Origin: Flavobacteriaceae bacterium
Lineage (GTDB): Bacteria > Bacteroidota > Bacteroidia > Flavobacteriales > Flavobacteriaceae
Direction: 5' to 3'
Assembly (NCBI GenBank): GCA_015488935.1
Contig: WFMU01000292.1
Coordinates: 1 to 9,320, forward strand
DNA: 9,320 nt
Part shown: in pieces, positions 1-6,970 of the stretch
Layout of the letters: the number at the start of each line of letters is the position of its first letter
How positions within the stretch are numbered: the first letter of the stretch is position 1
Notes under the pieces: generated by a model
The model's database searches: none
The model's input: only the letters and a program-made list of their open reading frames with translations
What the model was told of the DNA's origin: nothing
Translations under genes and position numbers: made by a program

Positions 1-1
1 G

Positions 2-472
2 AAAATAACTATTTTTTTAACATCTACAGATTTTGATATTGAAATAATAAAAACCAAAAATAGCATCACATACACAAATAATACTTTTGAGCATAGAATA
101 TTAATAGATTATTTAGCAATAGACCAAATAAAAAAAGCTTTTCCTTTTGGTGTAGGTATAGGTGATTATAGAGATGTATTATTAAGACAATATAAAAAAG
201 TACACTTTAAACAAGGAATGAAGTTGAAATTTAATACACATAATCAGTATTTAGAAGAATTTTTAAAAACAGGTGTTTTTGGAGGTATTACATTTTTATT
301 ACTAATATTTCTTTTACTAAAAGAAAGTAGTAAAGATTTTTATTTTGCATTACCAATTACCTTATTTTTTGCTTTAGGATGTTTAGTAGAATCATATTTG
401 TATAGACAAAATGGAGTCGCTATTTTTGCATTTATGATACCGTTTTTTCTAAACCATAAAACTAAATTATGA
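2..472 (+). CDS. O-antigen ligase/polymerase family membrane protein, C-terminal part (5' truncated by window edge)
   Basis: The frame is open from base 2 with no stop until the TGA at 470-472, giving 156 residues, so this is the end of a gene that begins outside the window. The ATG at 218 is internal and should not be taken as the start. The visible part has a soluble, probably periplasmic stretch with FGVGIGDY (about residues 49-56), then THNQYLEEFLKTGVFG (79-94), then hydrophobic segments and an ESYLYRQNGVAIF stretch near the end. That order (GvGiGd, HNqyLe, G, membrane helices, ESyLyRQ.G) is typical of the Wzy_C/WaaL superfamily, whose members join or transfer undecaprenyl-linked glycans in the inner membrane; the His in the HNQY motif is conserved in that family. 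Ligase versus polymerase cannot be decided from this part. The stop overlaps the next start as ATGA, indicating operon membership. Confidence 0.85.
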   Translation, partial: KITIFLTSTDFDIEIIKTKNSITYTNNTFEHRILIDYLAIDQIKKAFPFGVGIGDYRDVLLRQYKKVHFKQGMKLKFNTHNQYLEEFLKTGVFGGITFLLLIFLLLKESSKDFYFALPITLFFALGCLVESYLYRQNGVAIFAFMIPFFLNHKTKL

Positions 473-1737
473 TTTTAAAAGCTACAAGATTTATTAAAGA
501 AAAATTTTGGTTTTTATTCGTTTTTGTACTTTCAAAAATAGCCGTATATATTGTCCCTTTGTGGTTGGCAGATATACTAACAGAACAAGATTATGGTGTT
601 ATTGAATATGCTTTGGCTGGTTTAGGAATGTTAGTGTCTGCTGGTTTTAGTTTAGGAATACCAAACGCATATCCTTATTTTATTTTAAAGAAAAAAAATA
701 TGGATATTGCTCCAGCATTTAGCATACACCCATTATGGTTAATTTTTATTTTTGTAGTAAACCAAATATTATATCATGGATTTTCTTTGTATAATTTAAA
801 AGTGTATTTGGCATTAAATTTTGCGTTTTTAATAGCAAATCAGCAATTTTATTCCATGAAATTAAAATCTAAAGAATCCATTTTAAAAGCAGTATTGATT
901 GATTCAGGTGTGTATTTTACCTTATTATTATTCATTGTCGGAGTATTATTAAAATTAATACCTACAAGCTTAGATGCAATAAGTCTTATTGTATTTGTAT
1001 ATACATTTGTATATATATATTATGGATTATCAAATTTTTATAAAGCAAGTAAGCATGAAATTTTAAAAAAATATAAAAGCATTCTTAAATTTAGTTACCA
1101 CCTATTATTATCATCCATATTAATTTTTGCTATAACTGTAGCAGGTCGAATAGTTGTAGGTTATTATTTTGATGATACTACCGTAGGTGTGTATAGCTTT
1201 TATTATAGATTAGCAGCTGTAGTCGTTGTAATACATCAAGTAGTTGGTATTATATTTTTTAAAAAAATATACACTTTTAACCCAAAAATATTAGACAAGT
1301 ATTTTTCTTTGTTTTTTATCGGAATATATGTGATATCTATAAGTATTTATTTTATTATTCCTTTTGTATTACCACATTTTTCTAATTATTATAGAGAAAC
1401 ATATCAAGAAAATAAAACCTTATTTTTTATTTTATCTGCACAAATGCTACTGTGGATTGCATCTGCATTAAATTCGAGTATTGTAGATAGAGAAGGTTTA
1501 GCAAAAAAGATAAATCCAATATTTTTACTACTTATTGGCTTGGCATTACTATTAATTTATTTTTTAAAAGAAAATTTAACTTTACCATTACTTGCATATA
1601 TCCACTATACTGTTTTTTATTTTGTAGTAATGCTTCAGTATTATATATTATTTAAGAAACAAATTATTTTTAAGAAATCCATTTTTGTTCTAACAACTTT
1701 ATTTATTTTATCTACAGTAATAGCCTATTTAACGTGA
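469..1737 (+). CDS. Wzx-type polysaccharide flippase (MATE/MOP-like membrane protein)
   Basis: This 422-residue protein is hydrophobic almost throughout, with roughly a dozen predicted membrane helices separated by short Lys/Arg-rich loops. The N-terminal part carries LTEQDYGVIEYALAGLG (about residues 38-54) followed by an amphipathic helix and a Pro-containing helix (GIPNAYPYF), which resembles the start of Wzx/RfbX polysaccharide transporters ('...dyG.ve...'). Family members flip undecaprenyl-diphosphate-linked repeat units from the cytoplasmic to the periplasmic face of the inner membrane. Length is at the short end of the usual 420-500 residues but the protein looks intact. The ATG overlaps the preceding stop (ATGA at 469-472), which fixes the start. 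The call rests on hydrophobic profile, N-terminal pattern and setting; sequence conservation in this family is low. Confidence 0.82.
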   Translation: MILKATRFIKEKFWFLFVFVLSKIAVYIVPLWLADILTEQDYGVIEYALAGLGMLVSAGFSLGIPNAYPYFILKKKNMDIAPAFSIHPLWLIFIFVVNQILYHGFSLYNLKVYLALNFAFLIANQQFYSMKLKSKESILKAVLIDSGVYFTLLLFIVGVLLKLIPTSLDAISLIVFVYTFVYIYYGLSNFYKASKHEILKKYKSILKFSYHLLLSSILIFAITVAGRIVVGYYFDDTTVGVYSFYYRLAAVVVVIHQVVGIIFFKKIYTFNPKILDKYFSLFFIGIYVISISIYFIIPFVLPHFSNYYRETYQENKTLFFILSAQMLLWIASALNSSIVDREGLAKKINPIFLLLIGLALLLIYFLKENLTLPLLAYIHYTVFYFVVMLQYYILFKKQIIFKKSIFVLTTLFILSTVIAYLT

Positions 1738-1753
1738 GTTCTGTATATAGAAC
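1738..1753. repeat. short inverted repeat just after the flippase stop
   Basis: GTTCT (1738-1742) and AGAAC (1749-1753) are complementary arms around a 6-base GTATAT loop, directly after the flippase TGA. The stem is only five pairs and no T-run follows immediately, so it is not a convincing terminator. It is recorded because it marks the beginning of the only sizeable gap in the operon. Confidence 0.25.
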
Positions 1754-1756
1754 CTT

Positions 1757-1764
1757 TAGATTTG
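1757..1764 (+). promoter_or_regulatory. possible Bacteroidota -7 element (TAGATTTG) in the flippase-polymerase gap
   Basis: TAGATTTG matches the TAnnTTTG -7 consensus exactly. The best upstream partner is GTG at 1734-1736, one mismatch from TTG, with a 20-base spacer, so the -33 box is weak. If active it would start transcripts near 1770, ahead of the two micro-ORFs and the Wzy-like gene. In AT-rich sequence an isolated 6-base match is expected fairly often, so this is tentative. Confidence 0.27.
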
Positions 1765-1793
1765 TTTTTATACTTTAATTTATTTAAAAGAAT

Positions 1794-1871
1794 ATGATAA
1801 TATTAATGAACAAAAAAAGAACTATTACAATAGCAATATTTAATTGTTTATTATTCACGAAATTAAAATAA
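1794..1871 (+). CDS. micro-ORF A, 25 residues, unknown (possible leader or gene remnant)
   Basis: An ATG at 1794 opens a 25-codon frame that ends in TAA at 1869-1871; a second in-frame ATG lies at 1806. From the second ATG the peptide begins MNKKRTITIAIFNCLLF, a positively charged start followed by a hydrophobic stretch and a Cys, which superficially resembles a signal peptide. Its stop directly abuts the ATG of the next micro-ORF (TAAATG). No family is recognised. It could be a translated leader, the decayed start of a lost gene, or a chance open frame; in such AT-rich DNA short frames are common and nothing proves translation. Confidence 0.22.
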   Translation: MIILMNKKRTITIAIFNCLLFTKLK

Positions 1872-1964
1872 ATGGAATTTTTATTTACTAAATTTGTATT
1901 TTTGGGTGTTTTTGGTATAATTACATACCATAAATATTTTTTAATAGATTGGACTAAAATATGA
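1872..1964 (+). CDS. micro-ORF B, 30 residues, hydrophobic, overlapping the Wzy-like gene by ATGA
   Basis: An ATG at 1872, immediately after the stop of micro-ORF A, opens a 30-codon frame ending in the TGA at 1962-1964. That TGA overlaps the start of the Wzy-like gene as ATGA, the same 4-base junction used at 469 and 3208. The peptide starts MEFLFTKFVFLGVFGIITY and could form one membrane helix with a short polar tail. No family is recognised. The junction hints at translational coupling, either as a small membrane peptide or as what is left of a formerly longer coupled gene. A chance ORF is not excluded. Confidence 0.3.
   Translation: MEFLFTKFVFLGVFGIITYHKYFLIDWTKI
1889..1896 (+). promoter_or_regulatory. 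possible -7 element (TAAATTTG) upstream of the Wzy-like gene
   Basis: TAAATTTG fits TAnnTTTG and lies 64 bases before the ATG at 1961, a reasonable leader length. No TTG or TTTG is found about 19-21 bases upstream, so half of the promoter is missing, and the site falls inside micro-ORF B. Weak candidate only. Confidence 0.22.
1913..1930. repeat. 6-bp inverted repeat before the Wzy-like gene
   Basis: TGGTAT (1913-1918) and ATACCA (1925-1930) form a perfect 6-base inverted repeat around the loop AATTAC, ending 30 bases before the start codon at 1961. It could be a small hairpin or an operator half-site pair, but it is short enough to be coincidental. Confidence 0.2.
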
Positions 1965-3211
1965 ATAAAATTTCAAGTTCCCCTTTTTTTATCAGTATTT
2001 TTGGCGGTATATTGGTATGGTTAATAGTTTTTTTAATTACACCAGCTTATGTAGTAAATAAAATGGATACAGAAACCTTAGCGTTTCTATTTTTCGGATA
2101 TTTATTTCTAATAGTAGGCTACTTAAGTGTACCAATAGTAAACAAAAGTAAAGCCAAAAAAATAAATACAAAACTCATCAGTTACATTATTCTATTTGTG
2201 TTATTGTGTTACGTCGTTCGCTTTATAGACCTTTTTTATTACAGAGGATTGCGATTTTCAAATGCTATTTATCAAAATAGAATGCTTGCACAAAATGGTT
2301 CTCATAATGTGATTTTATTAGTAGCAAGTGTTTTTAAAACCTTATTTTTTATACCATTATTATTGCTATTATTAAAAAACAAACGTAATAAGTGGTTGGT
2401 AATAATAGCAGTATTGTTATTTTTTTTACCATTAGTAGAAGCCGTTTTAAGAGGTTCTAGAAGTCCATTTTTGCGGTCGTTTGTATATTTAATAATTGTA
2501 TTGTTAGTAACGAAGAGTATTCAGTTTTCAAAGAAAAACATACTGTTGTTTTTAACAGCAATTGGCGTGTTATTTTTTATATCTACACAAATATTAATGA
2601 AACGTGAAGGACCAAAAAATGAAAATCCTTATGTTTATTTAGTACAAAAAGCAATTTATAACGACTTTCTAAGTCCAAAAAAAGAAATTATTAAATTTAT
2701 GCATTCCGATGCATCTAATACAAAAAAGAAGTTGGTATTATCTGCATTGCAAATAGGACAATATTATACACACGGTGTTTTTGAATTTGACCATGTAGTT
2801 AAATACTACAAGCAAAATAAGTACCAAAGACAATTCGGAAAATTCACCTTTTTTGTACTACCAAAGTTTACAAATAAATATCAAATATCCAATGTAGATT
2901 TAGAAAAAGTAACAAAATCATCGCCAAGAGGATATACATTTATTAGTTTTTTCGGAGGAATGTATATCGATTTCGGATGGTTTGCACTCCTATTTATGTT
3001 TCTATTAGGAGTTATTCAAAAAGTAATATATAATAAAATAAGACAACAAAAATACTATTTTGCACCACTTTTTGTATTTTTACTATTTACAAATTTTTTT
3101 ATGCTCACTTTCAATTTTTTTAGAGGAACAGGTACATATACTCTAATAAGTTGTATTATCTTTGCACTGCTGTCAAGTAGTTATTTCAAATATTTAAAAA
3201 GTAATTTATGA
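1961..3211 (+). CDS. Wzy-like oligosaccharide repeat-unit polymerase
   Basis: This 416-residue polytopic inner-membrane protein has about ten or more hydrophobic segments and one longer polar, probably periplasmic loop (about residues 210-320). Recognisable points are LRGSRSP (163-169) at the end of a helix, GQYYTHGVFEFDHV (266-279) in the polar loop, GYTFISFFGGMYIDFGWF (324-341) and the C-terminal NFFRGTGTY. The helix-RGSR-helix pattern and the G.yiDfG motif are characteristic of Wzy-like repeat-unit polymerases, which lengthen the glycan on undecaprenyl diphosphate at the periplasmic face. The start codon ATG at 1961 overlaps the stop of micro-ORF B. It is the second polymerase/ligase-type protein in the window, the first being the truncated one at the left edge, so the roles are probably split between ligation and polymerisation. 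The exact linkage formed cannot be inferred. Confidence 0.8.
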   Translation: MNKISSSPFFISIFGGILVWLIVFLITPAYVVNKMDTETLAFLFFGYLFLIVGYLSVPIVNKSKAKKINTKLISYIILFVLLCYVVRFIDLFYYRGLRFSNAIYQNRMLAQNGSHNVILLVASVFKTLFFIPLLLLLLKNKRNKWLVIIAVLLFFLPLVEAVLRGSRSPFLRSFVYLIIVLLVTKSIQFSKKNILLFLTAIGVLFFISTQILMKREGPKNENPYVYLVQKAIYNDFLSPKKEIIKFMHSDASNTKKKLVLSALQIGQYYTHGVFEFDHVVKYYKQNKYQRQFGKFTFFVLPKFTNKYQISNVDLEKVTKSSPRGYTFISFFGGMYIDFGWFALLFMFLLGVIQKVIYNKIRQQKYYFAPLFVFLLFTNFFMLTFNFFRGTGTYTLISCIIFALLSSSYFKYLKSNL

Positions 3212-4317
3212 AAAAGGCATTAGTACACGATTGGTATTATGTAAATGGAGGCGCAGAGAAAGTAATACATTCTTTTGTAAATATTTGGAACGACTTAACA
3301 CATTATGCACTAGTAGATTTTTTAAATGAAAGTGATAGAGATTTTATTTTAAATGGCGCAAAAGTAAAAACAAGCTTTATACAAAAATTACCAACAGCAA
3401 AATCCAATCATCGAAAATTTTTACAACTATTTCCGTATGCAATAGAACAATTCGATTTGCGAGATTTTGATGTAATAATATCCTCATCTGCATCTATTGC
3501 AAAAGGAGTTTTAACCAATGCAAACCAACTACATATTTGCTATTGCCATTCGCCAATGCGCTATGCTTGGGATTTGTACCATCCGTATTTAGAAGCAGCA
3601 AATCTAAAAACAGGTTTAAAAGCACGTTATGCAAAAAAAGTATTGCATAAAATGAGAATTTGGGATGTAATATCATCCAATAGAGTAGATTATTTTGTAG
3701 CAAACTCAAACTATATCGCAAGGCGAATAAAAAAATTATATCGAAGAGATGCTACCGTTATTTATCCGCCAGTAGATGTAAAAAGTTTTACCTTACAAGA
3801 AAAAAAACAAGACTATTACCTAACCGCTTCTAGAATGGTATCTTACAAAAAGTTAGATTTAATAGTAAGCGCATTTGCAAAAATGCCAAACAAAAAATTA
3901 ATAGTTGTTGGCGATGGACCAGATTACAATAAAATTAAAAATTTAGCAACAGATAATGTAGAAATGAAAGGTTTTGTATTAAAAGCAGACTTAGTAAAGT
4001 ATATGCAAAACACAAAAGCCTTTGTATTTGCCGCCGAAGAAGACTTTGGAATTATTTCTGTAGAAGCACAAGCATGTGGTACACCTGTAATTGCTTTCGG
4101 TAAAGGAGGAAGTTTAGAAACAATCATAGAAAATAAAACAGGCGTATTTTTTAAAGAACAAACCGAAGAATCTATAATAAAAGCCGTAACAAAATTCGAA
4201 AAAATTGTATTTGATGCTAAAGAGATAAGAAAAAACGCAGAAAAATTTAGTAAAGAACGTTTTGAAATCGAGTTTGAAGAATTTGTCCAAAATAAAGTAA
4301 ATAAGTTTAAAAGTTGA
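3208..4317 (+). CDS. GT4-family glycosyltransferase
   Basis: The 369-residue protein has the two-Rossmann-fold (GT-B) plan of retaining GT4 enzymes. The N-terminal acceptor domain opens with KALVHDWYYVNGGAEKVI (3-20), including the GGAE loop, and contains CYCHSPMRYAWD (111-122) and VANSNYI (164-170). The C-terminal nucleotide-sugar domain has VIYPPVD (184-190), TASRMVSYKK (206-215), VVGDGP (233-238) and the E-x7-E signature: E278 and E286 within EEDFGIISVEAQACGTPVIAFGKGG region (277-301). GT4 enzymes add a sugar from a nucleotide donor to the growing lipid-linked oligosaccharide on the cytoplasmic side. The overall pattern resembles WbaZ/RfbW-type mannosyl- or rhamnosyltransferases, but the donor sugar is not determined. 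The ATG overlaps the previous stop (ATGA at 3208-3211) and the gene's own stop overlaps the next start. Confidence 0.88.
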   Translation: MKKALVHDWYYVNGGAEKVIHSFVNIWNDLTHYALVDFLNESDRDFILNGAKVKTSFIQKLPTAKSNHRKFLQLFPYAIEQFDLRDFDVIISSSASIAKGVLTNANQLHICYCHSPMRYAWDLYHPYLEAANLKTGLKARYAKKVLHKMRIWDVISSNRVDYFVANSNYIARRIKKLYRRDATVIYPPVDVKSFTLQEKKQDYYLTASRMVSYKKLDLIVSAFAKMPNKKLIVVGDGPDYNKIKNLATDNVEMKGFVLKADLVKYMQNTKAFVFAAEEDFGIISVEAQACGTPVIAFGKGGSLETIIENKTGVFFKEQTEESIIKAVTKFEKIVFDAKEIRKNAEKFSKERFEIEFEEFVQNKVNKFKS

Positions 4318-5663
4318 ATAGAAGATTCTCTATATTAATAATCCCAATATCTATAATAATGCATTTGCTTATTATAAATGTTGGATTTTACTATTTCAAT
4401 AAAGGAGATTCTGTGCGATTTTCGCAATATATTTATATTAACGGTTTCTGGTTATTGATAGCCTACTTCACAAAAATTTACAATTTTAATAGATACACCA
4501 AAGTACCAAAAATTATTTCGCAATTATTTTTTCAATTTTCGGTATTTTCACTCTCTTATTTTGCATACTATGCCTTTTTCGACCAAGATTTAAAAGCAAG
4601 ACAACAAATTGTTTTTCTGCTGTACATATATGTCGCAATCACAATTTTTAGAATGCTATATTTTTACGGATTGCGAAGATATCGATTAGAAGGATATAAT
4701 TTTAGAAATGTAATTGTAGTAGGTTCTAATAAAGATGTAAGACCATTGGTAGAATTTTTTAAAAAAAGACAAGATTTTGGCTTCCATTACAAAGGTTATT
4801 TTGATGATAAAGTTACCACAAAACCAAATTTTTTAGGAAAAATAGACGATTGTTTTAAGTACGTAAAAGAAAATAGTGTCGATGAAATATACTGCTCTGT
4901 ATCCTCCCTTTCCAAAAAAGAGATAATTGAATTTATGGATTTTGCAGATAACAATGTAAAAGTATTAAAACTAATACCAGATTCATCAGAATTATTTACA
5001 AAAATGAAACTCGATTATTACGGCTATGTACCCGTTTTATCTGTTAGAAAATTAGCATTCGACAACCCTTTAATTAAAATGGGAAAACGAATATTTGATA
5101 TCATTTTCTCTTTATTTGTTATTGTATTTTTACTATCGTGGTTAATTCCTATTTTATACTTTTTAATAAAAAGAGAGTCTAAAGGACCCGTTTTTTTTAA
5201 GCAAATAAGAGAAGGCGTTAAAGGAAAACCATTTGTATGCTATAAATTTAGATCGATGGGTGTAAACAAAATGGCACATGAAATACAAGCAACTAAAGGA
5301 GATCTTAGAGTTACAAAAATAGGCGCATTTTTAAGAAAATCTAGTGTAGATGAATTACCGCAATTCATTAATGTACTAAAAGGAGATATGAGTGTAGTAG
5401 GTCCAAGACCACACATGCTTAGTCAGTCCGAAATATTTAAAAAAATTGTAAAAAAATACATGGTACGACATTTTGTAAAACCAGGAATTACAGGATTAGC
5501 ACAAGTAAAAGGATATCGAGGAGAAATAGAAAGAGATAGCGATATAAAAAATAGAGTGAAATACGATATTTTTTATATCGAAAATTGGTCCTTTTTCTTA
5601 GACTTAAAAATAATACTAAAAACAGTTACAAACGCATTTAAAGGTGAAGAAAAAGCATATTAA
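4314..5663 (+). CDS. polyprenyl-phosphate sugar phosphotransferase (WcaJ/WbaP-type initiating transferase)
   Basis: This 449-residue protein should transfer a sugar-1-phosphate from a UDP-sugar to undecaprenyl phosphate, the first membrane step of repeat-unit assembly. It has four hydrophobic segments in about residues 6-120, a Rossmann-like middle domain starting RNVIVVGSNKD (131-141), and a bacterial sugar transferase domain from KRIFDIIFSLFVIVF (258-272) on. In the last domain GPVFFKQIREG (291-301), CYKFRSM (309-315), SVDELPQ (344-350, with the Asp346-Glu347 catalytic pair of this family), GDMSVVGPRPH (357-367) and GITGLAQVKGYRGE (391-404) are all present. Glucose, galactose or an amino sugar are all possible substrates. 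The start is TTG at 4314, overlapping the previous stop as TTGA; the first in-frame ATG is at 4359 and would remove part of the first membrane helix, so TTG is preferred. Confidence 0.92.
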   Translation: MNRRFSILIIPISIIMHLLIINVGFYYFNKGDSVRFSQYIYINGFWLLIAYFTKIYNFNRYTKVPKIISQLFFQFSVFSLSYFAYYAFFDQDLKARQQIVFLLYIYVAITIFRMLYFYGLRRYRLEGYNFRNVIVVGSNKDVRPLVEFFKKRQDFGFHYKGYFDDKVTTKPNFLGKIDDCFKYVKENSVDEIYCSVSSLSKKEIIEFMDFADNNVKVLKLIPDSSELFTKMKLDYYGYVPVLSVRKLAFDNPLIKMGKRIFDIIFSLFVIVFLLSWLIPILYFLIKRESKGPVFFKQIREGVKGKPFVCYKFRSMGVNKMAHEIQATKGDLRVTKIGAFLRKSSVDELPQFINVLKGDMSVVGPRPHMLSQSEIFKKIVKKYMVRHFVKPGITGLAQVKGYRGEIERDSDIKNRVKYDIFYIENWSFFLDLKIILKTVTNAFKGEEKAY

Positions 5664-6936
5664 AATACTACTATTAGGTGCAGGAGGAAGAGAACACGCC
5701 ATTGCGCATAAATTAGCACAAAGTAAGCAATTACAACAACTATTTATTGCACCAGGAAACGCAGGAACCGCACAACTAGGAATAAACTTACCCATAAAAG
5801 TAACCGATTTTAAAACCATAAAACAAACCGTATTAGAAAATAAAATAGATATGGTAATTGTAGGTCCAGAAGACCCATTAGTAAACGGAATACATGATTT
5901 TTTCTTAACCGACACACAACTAAAACACATTGCTGTAATTGGACCACAAAAACACGCAGCAACCCTAGAAGGCTCCAAAGAATTTGCAAAAAAGTTTATG
6001 TACAAACACAACATCCCAACAGCAAAATATAAAAGTTTTACCAAAGATAATGTTAGCCAAGGTCATGCATTCTTGGAAACCCTAAATGCACCTTATGTAC
6101 TTAAAGCAGATGGACTAGCAGCAGGAAAAGGTGTACTCATCTTAAACGATTTACAAGAAGCAAAAAACCAATTAAATGAAATGCTCACCAATAATAAGTT
6201 TGGAGCAGCAAGTAATAAAGTAGTAATTGAAGAATTTTTAGACGGAATAGAACTCAGCTGCTTTGTATTAACCGATGGTAAAAATTACAAAATACTACCT
6301 TATGCAAAAGATTATAAACGAATTGGCGAAGGTGATAAAGGATTAAATACAGGCGGAATGGGAGCCGTATCTCCAGTGCCATTTGCAGATGCAATATTCC
6401 TAAAAAAAGTAGAAGAACGTATTGTAAAACCAACGATAAAAGGATTTCAAAAAGACAATATACCATACAAAGGATTTGTGTTTATTGGACTTATAAAAGT
6501 AAATAACGAACCCTTGGTAATAGAGTATAATGTACGAATGGGAGACCCAGAAACCGAAGTAGTTATGCCAAGAATAAAATCCGATTTAATAACTCTTTTT
6601 AAAGCTGTGGCTGAAGAAAAATTAGACCAATTTAACCTAGAAATTGATAAAAGAACAGCAACTACAGTAATGTTGGTATCTGGAGGATATCCAGAAGCAT
6701 ACGAAAAAGGAAAAGAAATAACAGGAATAAACGAAGTAACAGAATCTATCATGTTTCATGCAGGAACAAAAATGGTACAAGACAGAATAGTAACAAATGG
6801 CGGACGAGTACTAGCAATAACATCCTACGGAAAAAACTTTACAGAAGCATTAGCAAAATCATATCAAAATATAACCAAAATTAAATTCGATAAAATGAAT
6901 TACCGAACAGATATTGGATTTGATTTAAAAGTGTAA
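5644..6936 (+). CDS. purD: phosphoribosylamine-glycine ligase (GAR synthetase)
   Basis: PurD joins glycine to 5-phosphoribosylamine using ATP, the second step of de novo purine synthesis, in the cytoplasm. The 430-residue length is normal. Family landmarks appear in order: LGAGGREHA (11-19), PGNAGT (37-42), GPEDPLVNG (74-82), the ATP-grasp loop KADGLAAGKGV (154-164), EEFLDGIE (196-203), RIGEGDKGLNTGGMGAVSP (226-244) and the metal/ATP site EYNVRMGDPETE (304-315), followed by the C-terminal domain with VMLVSGGYP (352-360). The start is GTG at 5644, giving a short KKKH lead-in before the first beta-strand; no ATG lies close upstream in frame. The gene overlaps the sugar phosphotransferase by 20 bases in another frame, and no promoter-like element is evident just upstream, so it is probably co-transcribed with the polysaccharide genes. 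Confidence 0.96.
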   Translation: MKKKHIKILLLGAGGREHAIAHKLAQSKQLQQLFIAPGNAGTAQLGINLPIKVTDFKTIKQTVLENKIDMVIVGPEDPLVNGIHDFFLTDTQLKHIAVIGPQKHAATLEGSKEFAKKFMYKHNIPTAKYKSFTKDNVSQGHAFLETLNAPYVLKADGLAAGKGVLILNDLQEAKNQLNEMLTNNKFGAASNKVVIEEFLDGIELSCFVLTDGKNYKILPYAKDYKRIGEGDKGLNTGGMGAVSPVPFADAIFLKKVEERIVKPTIKGFQKDNIPYKGFVFIGLIKVNNEPLVIEYNVRMGDPETEVVMPRIKSDLITLFKAVAEEKLDQFNLEIDKRTATTVMLVSGGYPEAYEKGKEITGINEVTESIMFHAGTKMVQDRIVTNGGRVLAITSYGKNFTEALAKSYQNITKIKFDKMNYRTDIGFDLKV

Positions 6937-6941
6937 TTTTG
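6934..6941 (+). promoter_or_regulatory. possible -7 element (TAATTTTG) overlapping the purD stop codon
   Basis: TAATTTTG fits TAnnTTTG; its first three bases are the purD stop. A TTG at 6914-6916 could be a -33 box but the spacer is 17 bases, shorter than the usual 19 or so. Transcription would begin roughly 20-25 bases before the ATG at 6971, which suits an internal promoter for the GT28-like gene. Tentative. Confidence 0.3.
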
Positions 6942-6970
6942 GAATAAATTCAAGTCAAATACCTGTATCA

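Noticed and set aside
218..472. Complete 84-residue protein starting at the ATG at 218
   Set aside because: The same frame is open without a stop back to base 2 and the upstream residues (FGVGIGDY and others) belong to the same ligase/polymerase family, so this ATG is internal to a truncated gene.
1..5663. Shift from T-rich coding in the flippase and polymerase to A-rich coding in later genes as a sign of separate origin
   Set aside because: Membrane proteins use Phe/Leu/Ile codons (T-rich) and soluble proteins use Lys/Glu/Asn codons (A-rich); the change follows protein type and does not need gene transfer.
5616..6044. 142-codon open frame on the - strand
   Set aside because: It lies antisense to the very well supported purD and the end of the phosphotransferase gene, is rich in Cys/Phe/Ser as expected from reversed A-rich codons, and shows no recognisable domain.
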